NCBI GenBank assembly: GCA_009761415.1
Contig: QUOL01000021.1
Coordinates: 372,001 to 436,000, forward strand
Origin: Sarcomyxa edulis
Taxonomy: Eukaryota; Basidiomycota; Agaricomycetes; Agaricales; Mycenaceae
Length of the DNA: 64,000 nucleotides
Reading direction: 5' to 3'
Shown here: piece by piece, positions 45,999-58,204 of the stretch
Numbering within the stretch: position 1 is the stretch's first letter
Layout of the letters: each line of letters starts with the position of its first letter
Notes under the pieces: model-generated
What the model was told of the DNA's origin: nothing
What the model saw: only the letters and a program-made list of their open reading frames with translations
The model's database searches: none
Position numbers and translations under genes: made by a program

Positions 45999-48703
45999 GT
46001 GACCAGTCCTGGGTCGAGATCAATTCAAACACGAGTGCTCACCTCTGACTCTCATCGTTCCCTTCAAGTGCAGTCTCATATACACAATGGAAGCACCCCG
46101 CAAACCATACAGTGGTGTTTATCGCAAACTGGTATTGGCTTGGTATTGGCCTTCGACATTGGCACCACCTACAGCGGGATTTCGTACAGCGTCCTCGATC
46201 CTGGACAAATCCCAGAGATCAAAGGAGTGACAAGGTATTTGTAAACCACATACATCGGTTTCGAGTCAGTCTTGCATGTCTACAGATTTCCCTCACAAGT
46301 GGCCGGAGGCGATTTGAAGATCCCCTCCATACTCTATTACGATCCTCAAGGTATCGTTAAAGCTATCGGGGCGGAAGCTGTTCAGCCCAGCGTAGTTGAC
46401 CAGGCCGAAGACGAAGGATGGGTGAAAGTCGAATGGCATGTGTGAATTTTTTCGTCTGTCAACAATACTGACCATTGCATGTTAGGTTCAAACTTCACTT
46501 ATTGCCAGAGACAATGGCCTCACTTCTTAACAAGGATGGTATTAGCAGTATCCCTGCGCTGCCAAATATCCCAGACAAGTCCATCTGCGACATTTTAGGG
46601 GATTTCTTACAGTATCTTCATAAATGCGCCGAGGCCTATATGAAAGAACTGCCTGCCATTGGTCCCATTGTCTGGAATTCGTTCCAAGGGCGTATCGAAT
46701 ACATCTTCACGCACCCAAACGACTGGGGAGGGTTTCAACAAAGCCAGATGCGACGCGCTGCCGTCCTTGCTAAGCTTATCCCTGACACTCATGACGGGCA
46801 TAATCGTATCAGTTTCGTCACAGAAGGCGAAGCAAGCCTGCATTTCTGCATCCGAAATGGTATAGGACAGGATAGTAACACGGTTCGTCCCGCTTTGCAT
46901 ATTCGCCTACTCAGAATCACATGTATCACCCTGTTTAGGTTGGCAAAGGTATAATTATTGTCGATGCTGGAGGTGGGACAATAGACCTCAGTGCCTATGC
47001 TCTATGCCAATCCGGAGGCTACGAAGAAATTTCAATGTCCGAATGTAGTAATCCTGACATATTCTGTGCTTTATCTGACTAATGTTCTTCGTTATATATC
47101 AGGTCGCCTGCAAGGATCCATCTTTGTAACTCAACAAGCCAACGCCTATTTAACAGGTGATTCTCACTGACAATTTATCCAAACCTTTCCGTCTCCCTCT
47201 GACTGTGTATGTTGTTCCTCAGTCAAATTTCGGCGGTCTCGGTTCGCAGAAGACGTCAAATACATGGCAAATATTTTTGATCAAACAACTAAATTGAAAT
47301 TTCGAGATCCAAATGAACCATCCTTCATCAAGTTTGGTTCTGCGCATGACACAGATGCGAAACTGGGTATTCGCTCTGGACAATTAAAATTGGCCGGGTA
47401 TGAGTCACATCTACATTCCATTGACAAGACGTCCCTTGACTTGTTTGACATCCTAAGAACAACTGTCGCTGAATTCTTTGAGCCCTCGATTGTAGCTATC
47501 CTTGCGGCCATCAATGAACAGTTGAAACACAGTCATGGATTAATCACAGTATGTTCTAGATTTATAGTTGGGCTGGCTAGGCTGACGGGGCATGTAGACA
47601 GTGCTTCTGGTAGGCGGGTTTGCCGCCAATGACTGGCTATTTTCTCAGCTTTGGTCACGTCTACACCTTCTAGACATTGGGCTCCAACGCCCTGAAACCT
47701 TAGCGTACGTGATGCTCTTTCCAACATTCACATTTTTGGTATGCTAACAGCCTGACAGGGGTAAAGCCGTTGCTGATGGAGCTGTTTCATTTTACCTTGA
47801 CCACTATGTATCAGTGCGGATTTCAAAGTTCTCTTACGGCTCGCCAAGTGGTAGGCAACTGAATCTCACCGATCCCGAACACGCAAAGCGAGCACAATTT
47901 TCGAAGATGACGTTATCTGGTGTATTGTATTTTTCGCCGGCTTATTCAGAAATTCTGGCAAAAGTACGTTGACCATTTCTTGCTGCCTATGCTTGACTGA
48001 CATATTCCGCTTGAAGGGCACTCGAGTATCGGAAACCACACAATTCCGCAGAAAGTTCGCTCAGGAATTTCCACTTACGCAGGACTTGGATACCATAGAA
48101 GCAGATGTAGTCCAGTACAAAGGTGATTTGATTTGTCCACAATGGATGGACGTAGAACCTGGTAAGTTCAGTGACTAGAATGTCAGTGGATGGTCCTAAT
48201 GATCATAGCAGAAATGTTCAGCAAGTTATGTACAATACGGGGAGATGTTTCACGAGCATCCAAGCCTCTGCATGATAGCTCGGCAGATCAGCAGGAGTCA
48301 TATTATCGCTTTGAATTCACCCTCATTCTATTTTTTGGGTTGACCGAATTGAAAGCGCAGCTTAGTTGGATGGAACAGGCTAGTGGATATCTTCATCTCT
48401 GACTCAGTATACTGACCGATGATTGTTTAGGGTAAAGAAATACGGTATGTTCTGACTATTCTGGCTTAGGTATTCGATTTGATGTCTGATCATGAAGCGC
48501 ACAGGAGCCCAGCTCACATCATATACGATGAGGGCTTGACCGCTTCCTTGACTCAGAGTCAAGATCGTATGGCCCAACCTGTGCCGCTGCCAATTGAACA
48601 CTTACCAGTGGGATCCGAGACACCAATTCCAACAAAGCAGCAGCACTCGCGACTTCGTGAGAAACTCCGAGCACCTTTTTTCAGAAATAGAAATATATTC
48701 TGA
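45999..48703 (+). CDS. Hsp70-like ATPase (HSPA12 type), copy 1
   Basis: The actin-like ATPase signatures of Hsp70 are present: LAFDIGTTYSG (phosphate 1), IIIVDAGGGTIDLSAY (phosphate 2) and LLVGGFAANDWL (adenosine). The rest matches copy 2: FPSQVAGGD, SILYYDPQG, IFTHPNDWGG, QQSQMRRAAVLA, KFRRSRFAEDV and FFGLTELKAQLSW. HSPA12-type proteins lack the standard peptide-binding domain and are expanded in basidiomycetes; their job is unclear. The start is uncertain. The ATG equivalent to that of copy 2 (about 46087) is thrown out of frame by an 11-base tandem duplication (46130-46151). An upstream ATG at 45999 is open into the correct frame. The 3' end is also uncertain (48410 to 48703). Confidence 0.75.
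46130..46151 (+). repeat. 11-base tandem duplication
   Basis: TGGTATTGGCT and TGGTATTGGCC stand side by side, where copy 2 has one unit encoding LVLA. The extra 11 bases shift the frame between the ancestral ATG and the ATPase motif. Confidence 0.8.
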
Positions 48704-48937
48704 GAGTTGATATATATGTAGTCAGAGTGTCATTATCGGGCTATCATCCAGATCTTATCCTATGTATGGAGGCGGCAAAGAACTGGTACGATCTTGGCTT
48801 TGAATTCTATCCGTGCCATCGTCATACACAATTTGGGCGAGACTTCTGTAATTGTCATCGTAGGAGGTTAGTTGGACTAGTGAGATGAATCATAGGTTTG
48901 CTTGCCATTTCTCTACATCCTGCAATCAATGTTCAGT

Positions 48938-51262
48938 TTATGTGAATGATAGAACAGACGGGAGTATGCGTACATTTTCTAACCAACTCAACTGTGCTTT
49001 CAGTTCAGTAAGTCCAAAAAATAGAATGATTTGATAGTCCCGACGATAATACGGATTGCTTTTTGATCCGTGCCGCACACATTGACGTGGCACATGAGAG
49101 GTATCAGCGTCAATAGTACACAATCTGGTAAACATTTCTACACAACAAGTGTCAGAGTACACAGTTGGTCATTGGGAGCAAGAGCAATTCATACACACCA
49201 GGTTCAACATCTGTCCATTGTGGATCCGCAGAGACCCCTCGGTAGACGGTTATATCTACGGACAATGTCTCGAACACAGAAGGATCATGAGATTCTGTAT
49301 AAAAGTCACTCCGGAACTGTTTGGTCTCTGATACTTGAGTCCCCTGCGAGATCAAAGTCAGCACCCATAGAGGGATGAGAACGGATTGAAATATGTTGGA
49401 TACTTTGGGAAGAATCTCCGAGTATGCATTGGGGACACGTAGAGCCCCAGACGGGTTGACAAAAGCAAGTTGTGACCGTTTTACATGTTCAGGATCACGA
49501 GGGTCAAAAGCCCAGTTACACCGTGAACCATATGAGAACTTAGAGACTCGGACCGACACGAAGTGATCAAGGTAGAAGGAAACAGCCCCATCGGCAACGG
49601 CCTTGTTTCTAAGATATATATATTATGTGAACATGAACAGATGCTCGAAAGAAAACCACGTACGCTAGACTTTCTGGCCGAACCAATTCAATCCCGAGTG
49701 TTTGAAGATGTAATCCAACCCGTGAAAATAACCAATCACTCGCAGAAAATCCGCCCACTAAGAATACGGTCTATGATATTGTCAATGACCATCACGAAAC
49801 CGATGGTAAAGGTGCGTACTGTAATAGGACGGTGGGGCCGTTGTAGTTGTTTGGAAATAGCCTCGATGACCGATGCAATCGACGGCTCAAAAAACGATGC
49901 CACAACCGTTCTATGCATTGAGTGTGGTGTCAGAAGGTATCCAGACACGATTGCATTATGAATAATCACCCTGGTAATTTGAGTTGACCAGCGCGAACAT
50001 GGAGAGCTAAGTCTGTATCACGCGAAGAACCGAACTTGATGTAGGAGGCTTCATGGGAATCCCTGAACTTCAGTTTAGTTGTTTGATCAAAGTAGTCGGT
50101 CATGGTTGGAACATCATCGGCGAATCGAGTGTTGCGAAATTTATCTAAGATATCCAACTCTCAAAGTTGAGTCTTGATATTTGCACGATGAAAACACACC
50201 TTCCAAATAAGTACGGGCGCAATCTGTCACAAGGAACGATCCGCCGATGCGGCCTAGACGAATATGCATAAGTAAACCATTGGCTAGGCAGACGCTAAGA
50301 CATTCACATTCAGGAGGGGCAATTTCTTCATAACTTGCAGTCCCGGAAGATGTATTCAGAACGTACGCACTAAGGTCTATTGTCCCACCGCCAGCATCGA
50401 CTATGATCATTCCTTCTCTGGCCTGGTATGCGCAAATTGGGTAAGTTTAAATCAAGTCCACATAGATAAGGATATACAAGACAAACAGTCATGGTTTCTT
50501 CGCCAATACCACTTTGTATGCAAAAATGAAGACTCGCCTCGCCCTCTGTAACAAATTGAACACGATCGTGTCCTTGGTGTGTATCAGGTATAAGGTTTGC
50601 GAGAACTGCTGCTCGACGCATCTGAGATTGCTGAGCCCCGCCCCATCCATTTGGGTGCGTAAAGATATATTCGATGTGACCTTGTAACGCGTTCCAAAGT
50701 GTCGGCCCAACAGCTGGTGTTTCTTGAATATAGTCTTGCGCGCATTGGTACATATATCGAAAGAAGTCTGCGAATATCTTGACAATGCTTGTATGTCGAA
50801 TTCTCGGAAGGGCAGGTATACCTCTAGACACCATATCATCCGGGCGCAAATGAAGTTTAAACCTGACGAGCAAGAGAGCGTAAGTTCTACCATCACCATG
50901 ACACAGACATACAATGAAAGGCCGCACCATTCGACTCTAATCCACCCCTCGTCCTCAGCCCGTTCAATGATGCTTGGCTGCACGGCTTCGGCCCCAATTG
51001 AGCGCACGGCACCTTGGTCATCGTAATAGAGGATGGACGGAATTTTGGAATCACCACCCGCTACCTGCGCAGGAAATCTAGACAAATGTAATTATGAATC
51101 GAGGAAGTATGTAGAAGTTGGGTACCTTGTTACTCCTTTGAGCTCTGGTACTTGGTTCGGATAGAGAACACTGTACGAGATTCCGCTATATGTTGTACCA
51201 ATATCGAAGGCTAAGACCAATTTGCGAGATGTCCCTCGATATGGATTTCGCGATGAAGCCAT
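48938..51262 (-). CDS. Hsp70-like ATPase (HSPA12 type), copy 2
   Basis: The start at 51262 (MASSRNPYRGTSRKLVLAFD) leads into IGTTYSG, FPAQVAGGDSKIPSILYYDDQG, IFTHPNGWGGAQQSQM, FVTEGEASLHFCIQSG and IIVDAGGGTIDLSAY. Then come KFRNTRFADDV, FDQTTKLKFRD, VVASFFEPSIASV and FFGLTELKAQLSWLE. It is arranged tail to tail with copy 1 and shares its exon plan. A TATAAGT element lies about 66 bases upstream (51334-51328 on the minus strand). The first ATPase motif is in frame with the ATG, so this is the better preserved copy. ATP binding is likely; the client or signal is unknown. Confidence 0.8.
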
Positions 51263-52535
51263 TCACCTCGATTCGATGGGGAATATTGCGTAGACAGCAA
51301 TGATCGATTACGCCCTTCAGTTCTCGTACTTATAACTATGGGACACACCTTGAGATTCAGATATCTCTGTGAGAGAGAGGCTGGGCCTCGGTACCGCACT
51401 CAGAATTGTTCATCATGATGCACATGTGATGGTGCTAAATAGGAAGAGTTTAGCAAAAAATCGACAAGACGCGACCTTCGAAGTTCGATCACCTTTTGAA
51501 CACAACTCAGACCTCGGGATGCAATGAACAGCGGATACTTTTCTACACCAGCCAAATCGGACAGATAGAGTGCGAACCTTCGGCACGAGTCGCATGACAA
51601 GCAGCAGACAATCGTAATAATCAGCAGAGAGGCAGTAGAAATATCCTATTCAGTTTATGATCGCAATCCAGGGAGTAGCATAGGTAATGTCAAAGCCCTC
51701 TTGAAGACAAATTCAGCTCTAGAGGTCTTGGGTGACTCCCCTTAGACTAACCTTTAGGGATGCCCGCGTTCGTCGATAGAGGACTGACGAGTTTCAGTGA
51801 AGCCATAGACATAATTCAGGGCTATACCGGGCCTCTAATCATTGAGGGCTCCATGTTGTGGCCCGTAAGCTGAACCTCGCTTGGTTTCAGATGTAAACAT
51901 TACTGCTTATACGCGCACAAAGCCCTCGGATCTGATGCATAACGAACAACATGCTCCCAGAATCCTGATACTTGGCGGAGACGCGTTTCGACTTGACCTG
52001 ATGAGCTCGAGAAAGATCTATTTCGATTGCGGATTGTCCTGTACTTGAGTGTCATATAGCAGCGTATATCTATACCTAGTTCGGACAGGAATAAAGCCCT
52101 GCCAGTCTGTAGGAGGCTGTTTGATGAAACGACGATGGTGGCGGCAAGATGGTTACTACCGACGCGTGGCGTGGCTGTGTTGCAGGATTCTGGATAACAA
52201 CCGCCTTGTTCCTTCCATCCATCTTCGTCGTCGTCCCTCAAGCTGTTCTGTCGATTCTGTTCGTTCTTTGCGATTAACGTACTTCGCTAGACCGGCAGGC
52301 TCCGCTGGTCTCGTCTAGACCAAACGTTGCGCGGTGAAACCGTGCTTTTAGTTTGTTTCTAGCCAGTCCAACGACTCGACGTCAGGACTTTTATCGACTC
52401 TCATTCAAAAAGGTCAACAGTTCCACCAGATATTCTTCTAACTATCTCTTTGGTGGTTCAAAACAGTCCTAGTACAACAAATCTCAGTCCATCAAGGCCG
52501 ATTTTTCATTCACTTTTCACATCTACGTCCACATC
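51263..52535. other. Long spacer, no gene recognised
   Basis: About 1.27 kb between the divergent Hsp70-like gene and VTS1. Open frames such as the minus-strand one at 51900-52241 have no motif. The last 200 bases are CT-rich, as expected for a promoter and 5' leader. Confidence 0.45.
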
Positions 52536-54760
52536 ATGAGTCTCCGTCCTCCTTCCACCAGTCCCAGTCCCTCTCCTCAACCTAACGAGAAGCATATCAC
52601 TGCACGCCAATCAATGGGTCCATCCTCCAGAGCCACTCCAGGTCTCCCACCCGCTTCTCCCCGTCCCGGTGGAGGCTCGGGTGCTGGCAGGCCTACGAGC
52701 GAACTCTTGGGTAGCGCTGGCATGTTCCAGACACCCGAAGGTGAGTAGCGTCACACATGTTTCCCTCGTATAGTGACCTAATTTGTGTTCAGCCGAGGCA
52801 CTCGACCAATGGTTTGAAAATCTCCAAAATTATGAAGCTACTCTAGTACGTAGCATCCATCGCATCTTGTGACTCGTCCGTTCTGACCGTCTCATAGGAA
52901 GATATGGCAGCGGCCTCACTGGACGTTAATTTCAAAGAAGAACTCAGTGCCATCGAGCAATGTGCGGCCTTTTATCTCGTCGTCGTCCGGACACACTCAT
53001 TGACACCATCTTCACAGGGTTCAAGGTTCTCTCAGAAGCCGAGCGCACAGCCGCTCTTTACAGTCTTCTCCAACACTCAACACAAGTTCAAATCCGATTT
53101 TTCATCACCGTCCTCCAGCAGATGGCAAGGTCCGATCCGATGACAGCCCTTCTCAGCCCAGCCGTCGGAGGTATGTTCACATCACATCACTTTGTGTTGG
53201 GGGCGTTCAGTGATTGACGCGAATCATTCACCGGCAGGTTCCATGCAGAGCCAGATGGAGGCCAAGCTGGCGAGCATCAAGTCTCCCGGCTTAAAGTCAG
53301 GCTTACCCGCTTCTCCCACCGCGCGGAACTTCACTCCGGGGAACCGTCAATCTCTCGCACTTGACAACTCTTCCAACTTCCTTTCTCCGGAGTCCGCAGC
53401 TAATCCCAGCGGTCAAGATGCGGCGGCTACGTTGGCCCAACAACGGGCCAAGCTCAAGGCCAACAACGCCGCACATCGCATCTCGGCCCCCGTACTGGCC
53501 TCTACCGGAGCCGACGGACGTAACGCATGGGGTCCGGCACCTTCTCTGGCTCAAGTCGCAGAGCAGAACGCGGCAGCTCAGGAAGTCACGATCAACGCGG
53601 CCTCGCGTCCCAAGAGCACCGAATTTTCTGGTACGGTCAGTTCTCCCCGACCTGGTTCTCTCGGACCTGGAGAGGCCATGATGTCTCCAGCTGGCGATAG
53701 CTGGGCTAGCATGGTCAACACGCCGTTGATTCCCATGTTCCAGAAGGAAAGCAGGCTGGCGCCAACGGCGCTCGATGCTGCCGCCACCAAGCTGAGTGAG
53801 TGGTCGGTGAAGGCTGCTGGCCCTGGCGTCCCGCGCATGGGCGATCCGACGATCCACCGTCGTGCATCCAAGGCGACGAGCAACGACGGAAGAGACAGTG
53901 GAGGCGTGTACGACGATAACGGAAATCTCATTGGTTCGGGTCAACAGCAGCAGCAACAACAACAACAAAATCAGCAAAACCGCAACGGTGCTTCTGGCGG
54001 CTTAAGGAACGCCAGCGGGGGCAACGGTTTCGGCGGACCCGGAGGGTGGTCTGGTGCACGGAGCCCGGGGCTCTCTAACGTTTCTTCGAACAATAACAAC
54101 AGGTTTGGCGGTAACGACGACGGCGGGAACCTCAATGGAATGAACGGGCTTGGGATTCCGATGGGATTGAACCCCAACGGGTTCAACATGGGCCTCGGGA
54201 GCCCACAGTTGGGTATGCCAAATGGAATGGGATTGCCGAACCTTGGAGGGATGGCTCAGATGACTCCGTTCAATCTGTCGATGTTGAGCGCGATGGGTAT
54301 CTCCCCCGAAGCTCAGCTACTTGCTGCGCAGATGGCTGCGAGTGGGTTCGGCCAGGCTGGTGCGTGGATGGGAATGCAGCCTCAAGGTTCGGCTGGGTTG
54401 AACAACAGGAGAGGTCCTCCTAACAGCGGAAGGTCACCTAGCGGGATGAAGAGCGCCTCGAGCACTGGGAGCAGAGGATTGGATTCTGGAGGAACACCTA
54501 AGGGAGAGGAGGATGTCGATCCTGCTCTACTAAACGACGTTCCATCGTGGTTGAGGAGTCTGCGTCTGCACAAGTATACGCCCAACTTTGAAGGCATGAA
54601 GTGGCAGGATATGGTCATTCTGGACGAGCCGGCTTTGGAAGCGAAAGGTGTGGCTGCACTTGGAGCTAGGAGGAAGATGTTGAAGACATTCGAGCTCGTC
54701 AGGAAGAAAATGGGAATTGAAGGTGGTCCGGCAAGCGCTCCTGCTAGTGCGCCTGTCTAA
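52536..54760 (+). CDS. VTS1: VTS1, SAM-domain RNA-binding protein (Smaug family)
   Basis: The N-terminus is Ser/Pro-rich ([14 protein letters not shown]). A conserved block follows: [40 protein letters not shown] and [15 protein letters not shown], where the intron at EQ|W is spliced from GTGCGG. A low-complexity Gly/Asn/Gln-rich middle includes a Gln run near 53943-53970. The C-terminal SAM domain is at about 54534-54715 ([49 protein letters not shown]). Vts1/Smaug proteins bind hairpins with a CNGG-type loop in mRNA and recruit the CCR4-NOT deadenylase. The NOT2 gene of that complex is also in this window. Four exons; stop at 54758-54760. Confidence 0.92.
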
Positions 54761-55518
54761 ACAGGAACGACGTAGACCTTGCAACACGGAAACATACTAC
54801 CTGGAACAAGATTTCCTTTTCTTTCTATTTTTTTTTTCTTTCATTTTCCAAATCCAGAACTTTCGTTCTCTCTATGTCTTCTCTCTTTTCTTCATCCACA
54901 TCTGCCTCCTTCGCCAGGCTGGACTCGCCTATATATGCTTCCCTTTCGTTGATCGGATCGTTATATCCTTCTCTCCACCTCCACTCCGTTGCCGTTCAGT
55001 TTAGGCTCAACGCCACACTCAACATACCCCTCATCCAAATCCCTCATTGGAGACAATTCCTTCTCTTTTTCTTTCTCTCTCGTACATATATAACACTCTC
55101 CTGTACGGGTTGTAATATTCTGCTAAATATATAATTTAGGGTCCGATTTATTCTCATTGCACGTTCCTCCGAGTCAGTGTCAGGTGCTCATTGTATCCTG
55201 ATTGCAACCTTCCTTTGCTCCCTTGCCTGGTGTTCGTGAAGTGGATTTATGGAAGGTCCATTTGGGGTCGGCAGCCCACATGCCGATCCAGGCATAAATA
55301 TCGTCATGAGGGTACTCGTCCGTCTTGCTGATGCACGCGCCTAGTCCGAGTCCTCTCAGGTATATAAAGACAGCTGCAACTCGTTTCATATCTCTCCAAT
55401 CTTCCCATCATTCACATTGTCGTTTCTACTCAAGATACTCGAAACCTCGTAGTTTGTGCTAAACTTATTTGCATGTTAAGCAGAGTCGTACTCAACGGAT
55501 GCTTTTCTAGTCGCTATC
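54761..55518. other. Spacer with pyrimidine tracts
   Basis: It begins with a strongly CT-rich 3' region of VTS1 (T run near 54827-54838) and ends with the promoter of the dehydrogenase. No gene. Confidence 0.5.
55361..55368 (+). promoter_or_regulatory. TATA box of the short-chain dehydrogenase
   Basis: TATATAAA lies about 150 bases before the ATG at 55519. Confidence 0.45.
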
Positions 55519-56973
55519 ATGATCTCTGACCGTAGTCGTGGAGCCTCACCCATGAGACCTGCGTTCAATGGGACTGCATCGTATATCCCAGATGTCATGT
55601 CTGTGGCAGACGAGTTGCACCCTGTTATCAACGCAGGACGCGTAGCCGTCATCACCGGAGCTGCCAGCGGTATTGGGAAAGCTGCGGCCACGGAATTAGC
55701 AAAGTGGGTCTACTGCCTGATTGTACTGCTCGGGGCTGTATGAAGTGCGAACTAATGACAACCTGTGTAGACTTGGTCTGAAGATCGCTATTGCTGATGT
55801 ACAGGAAGATAAGCTAAAAGCTGTCGGGGAGGAGCTGGTCGCCTCCCTTGGAGAAGCCAATGTCCTCGTCATACCCACCGATGTCTCCAAGCTTGAAGAA
55901 GTGGTCAAATTGAGAGACAGGGTCTACGAGGCCTGGGGAGAGGTGAGGATCGATAATCGATAATCGTTGTCGTTGTCGTCTTCCTTCTCCTTCCCACACA
56001 CATTACCTTCCTTTTCCACCCTCACTTCCCCCTCCGTCGACACTCTTTGTTATCTCCCTTCCTTGAACTTCGCCCTCTCAACAGATGTTTCATAACATCA
56101 CCTTCATATGTACTTATGTTCATCTAGGTTGCTGTCCTCATGAACAACGCTGGTGTTGGCATCAAAGGCACTTCTTGGGATGGTATCGAGAACTGGAGGA
56201 CCGTGTTCAACATCAATCTTTTTGGGTACGTCAGTTCCTTATCTTAGTATGCTTTACAGTTTAACTAAGTAACCTTCTGACTATATAGTATCGTCAATGT
56301 TCAACAGACATTCGTTCCGGTACGCAGATCGCTTCCTTTGGGTAACTGAACACCACGAGATTACTTTTATTTCTAGTCAATGCTGCACCAAGAGAACCAG
56401 GCCGTGATAATCAACACGGGATCTAAGCAGGGTATCACCAACCCCCCGTACGTACATTACCTCCTCGGAACCTGCGTACTTATCCACATTGACTCTTAGT
56501 GGAAATGCCGCGTACAACGCGTCCAAGGCCGCGGTGAAAAGTCTTACAGAAAGTCTGGCATACGAATTGCGCGAACGGCCCCACAGCAACGTCACTGCTC
56601 ATCTCTTCATGTACGTTAATGTATTCGCCGGTCCGTCAGCACTGTTCTGTATCGCTAACATCTCAACCGGTGTAGTCCTGGATGGACATACACAGGCATG
56701 ACCGGCGCGTCTTCAGGTTCCAGCGTCAGTGCCAAACCTGCTGGAGCATGGACCGCGGAAGAAACTGTCCTCTACATGCTGGACCGTGTCCGTTCCGGTG
56801 ATTTCTATATCTTGGTACCGGACAATGAGACCAAGAGGGAGGTGGACCAGTTGAGGATTATGTGGAATGCGGCGGACGTGGCCGAGGGAAGACCGGCGTT
56901 GAGTAGGTGGCATCCCAACTATAAAGCGTTGTTTGAGGAGTATATGAGGGATGGGCTTGCTCAGGTGGATTGA
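55519..56973 (+). CDS. Short-chain dehydrogenase/reductase
   Basis: A classical SDR of about 310 residues. The nucleotide-binding motif is VITGAASGIGKAAA, with a following Asp in IAIADVQEDKL suggesting NAD preference. NNAGVG, the active-site Ser in IINTGSKQG and YNASK (Tyr-x3-Lys) follow in order. The C-terminal part is IPGWTYTGMTG to RWHPNYKALFEEYMRDG. Six or seven exons; one intron of about 180 bases (55945-56128) is long for this window. The N-terminus has about 40 extra residues before the Rossmann fold. Substrate unknown. Confidence 0.88.
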
Positions 56974-58204
56974 GTGGGTTGACTAAAGGTGGGAGTCGAC
57001 AGGAAGTCTGGAAGGAATTTTGTTGTCGTTGTAAAAGTGTTATACCTAAGAGATCTTTAGACGTTTCTTGAAGCTATGGATGTACTTCTCAGTTTGTGAT
57101 TTGGATAATAACTTAGTGTACATGATCATCGGTCGTAACGCCACTGGTGGGTCACCTACACGGCCAACAATGAACGTGTTGGGCCAACAAGTTCTGGCGG
57201 CTCAGCAACGGTCAGCAGTTTTGAAGTTTTCGATAGAAATAGCGAGGAGTTCCTCGAACGACAAGTATGAGACGTAAATCTCAAACCGACTGCGAGAAGC
57301 CTAGTCAACAAATATGGCGTGCTGATCCTGATTTCTGTTGTCGCCTCCGTAATTATTAGGGCATGTACACTTTTGAGCACATAAGGGCAACGGGGCTGCG
57401 AACTGCTGAAGAGTATCCGTCAATGCCGTGAAAGACTCGGAAGGAACATAGATTTACTCGCTTTGCCTCGGAGTGCACCCAAAGTGCACGAGTCGGTATA
57501 CCCGCCCCATTGAATTTAGATGTCATAAAGAACAATTTCGCCGGTGCGCCATCGTGACAGAGTCTGACGACCACTGGCACTGTTATGACTTACATAGCCG
57601 TTGGGTGGCTCGTGCTCGTAACGATGAGAGAATATGACACGTCTATGATGTGAAGTTGGGATTACTCTGGAAGATCAGGTGTGCTCACCGCATAATCCAC
57701 AATGAACTTATAAGCATAAGTTTGGGGGTCGGAGGGGGCCCATGACCGTACCAAGTAGACGTGCCACACCGGTAGATGCCCCAAGCGGTACCCCCAAAAT
57801 TGGGCCGTGGAATCAATGTGGAATTAACTGGCACTTGACTACGCCTGAATGGCATTGAATACAGAAAATCTGTGAGAGATCCGAAGTCAAGAGAAGAGAG
57901 GCCATCTTTAGGTCTGTCAAAGATATTCCGGCGGCATGGTACGGTCATGGGAGAGATGAAACGTTTTGTGGCCAAGTTCCGAGCAGGCCTCCAACGTATT
58001 TTCTTCATTCTCCCGGAGACCTCCTGGCCAGGCATGCGCGCCGACATGCAGGGCATTGACACAGCACACGGGCGACCCGGCCAAGGTCCATCTATGTAAT
58101 GATCACGAAAAATCAGTATATAAAGCCCAATTCGCTTTTAAACCCCTGTCTTCCCCATACTTTTACCCCGGATCCGTACTTTACACCTCTTGTTTTCAAC
58201 CATC
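56974..58204. other. Long spacer, no gene recognised
   Basis: About 1.2 kb with short open frames on both strands and no motif I can place. Its right end is the GDH2 promoter. Confidence 0.45.
58117..58124 (+). promoter_or_regulatory. TATA box of GDH2
   Basis: TATATAAA sits about 81-88 bases before the ATG at 58205, followed by CT-rich sequence up to the start codon. Confidence 0.5.

Noticed and set aside
53303..53977. A 224-residue minus-strand frame, Arg-rich
   Set aside because: It lies wholly within VTS1 coding sequence and has no domain; codon-bias shadow.
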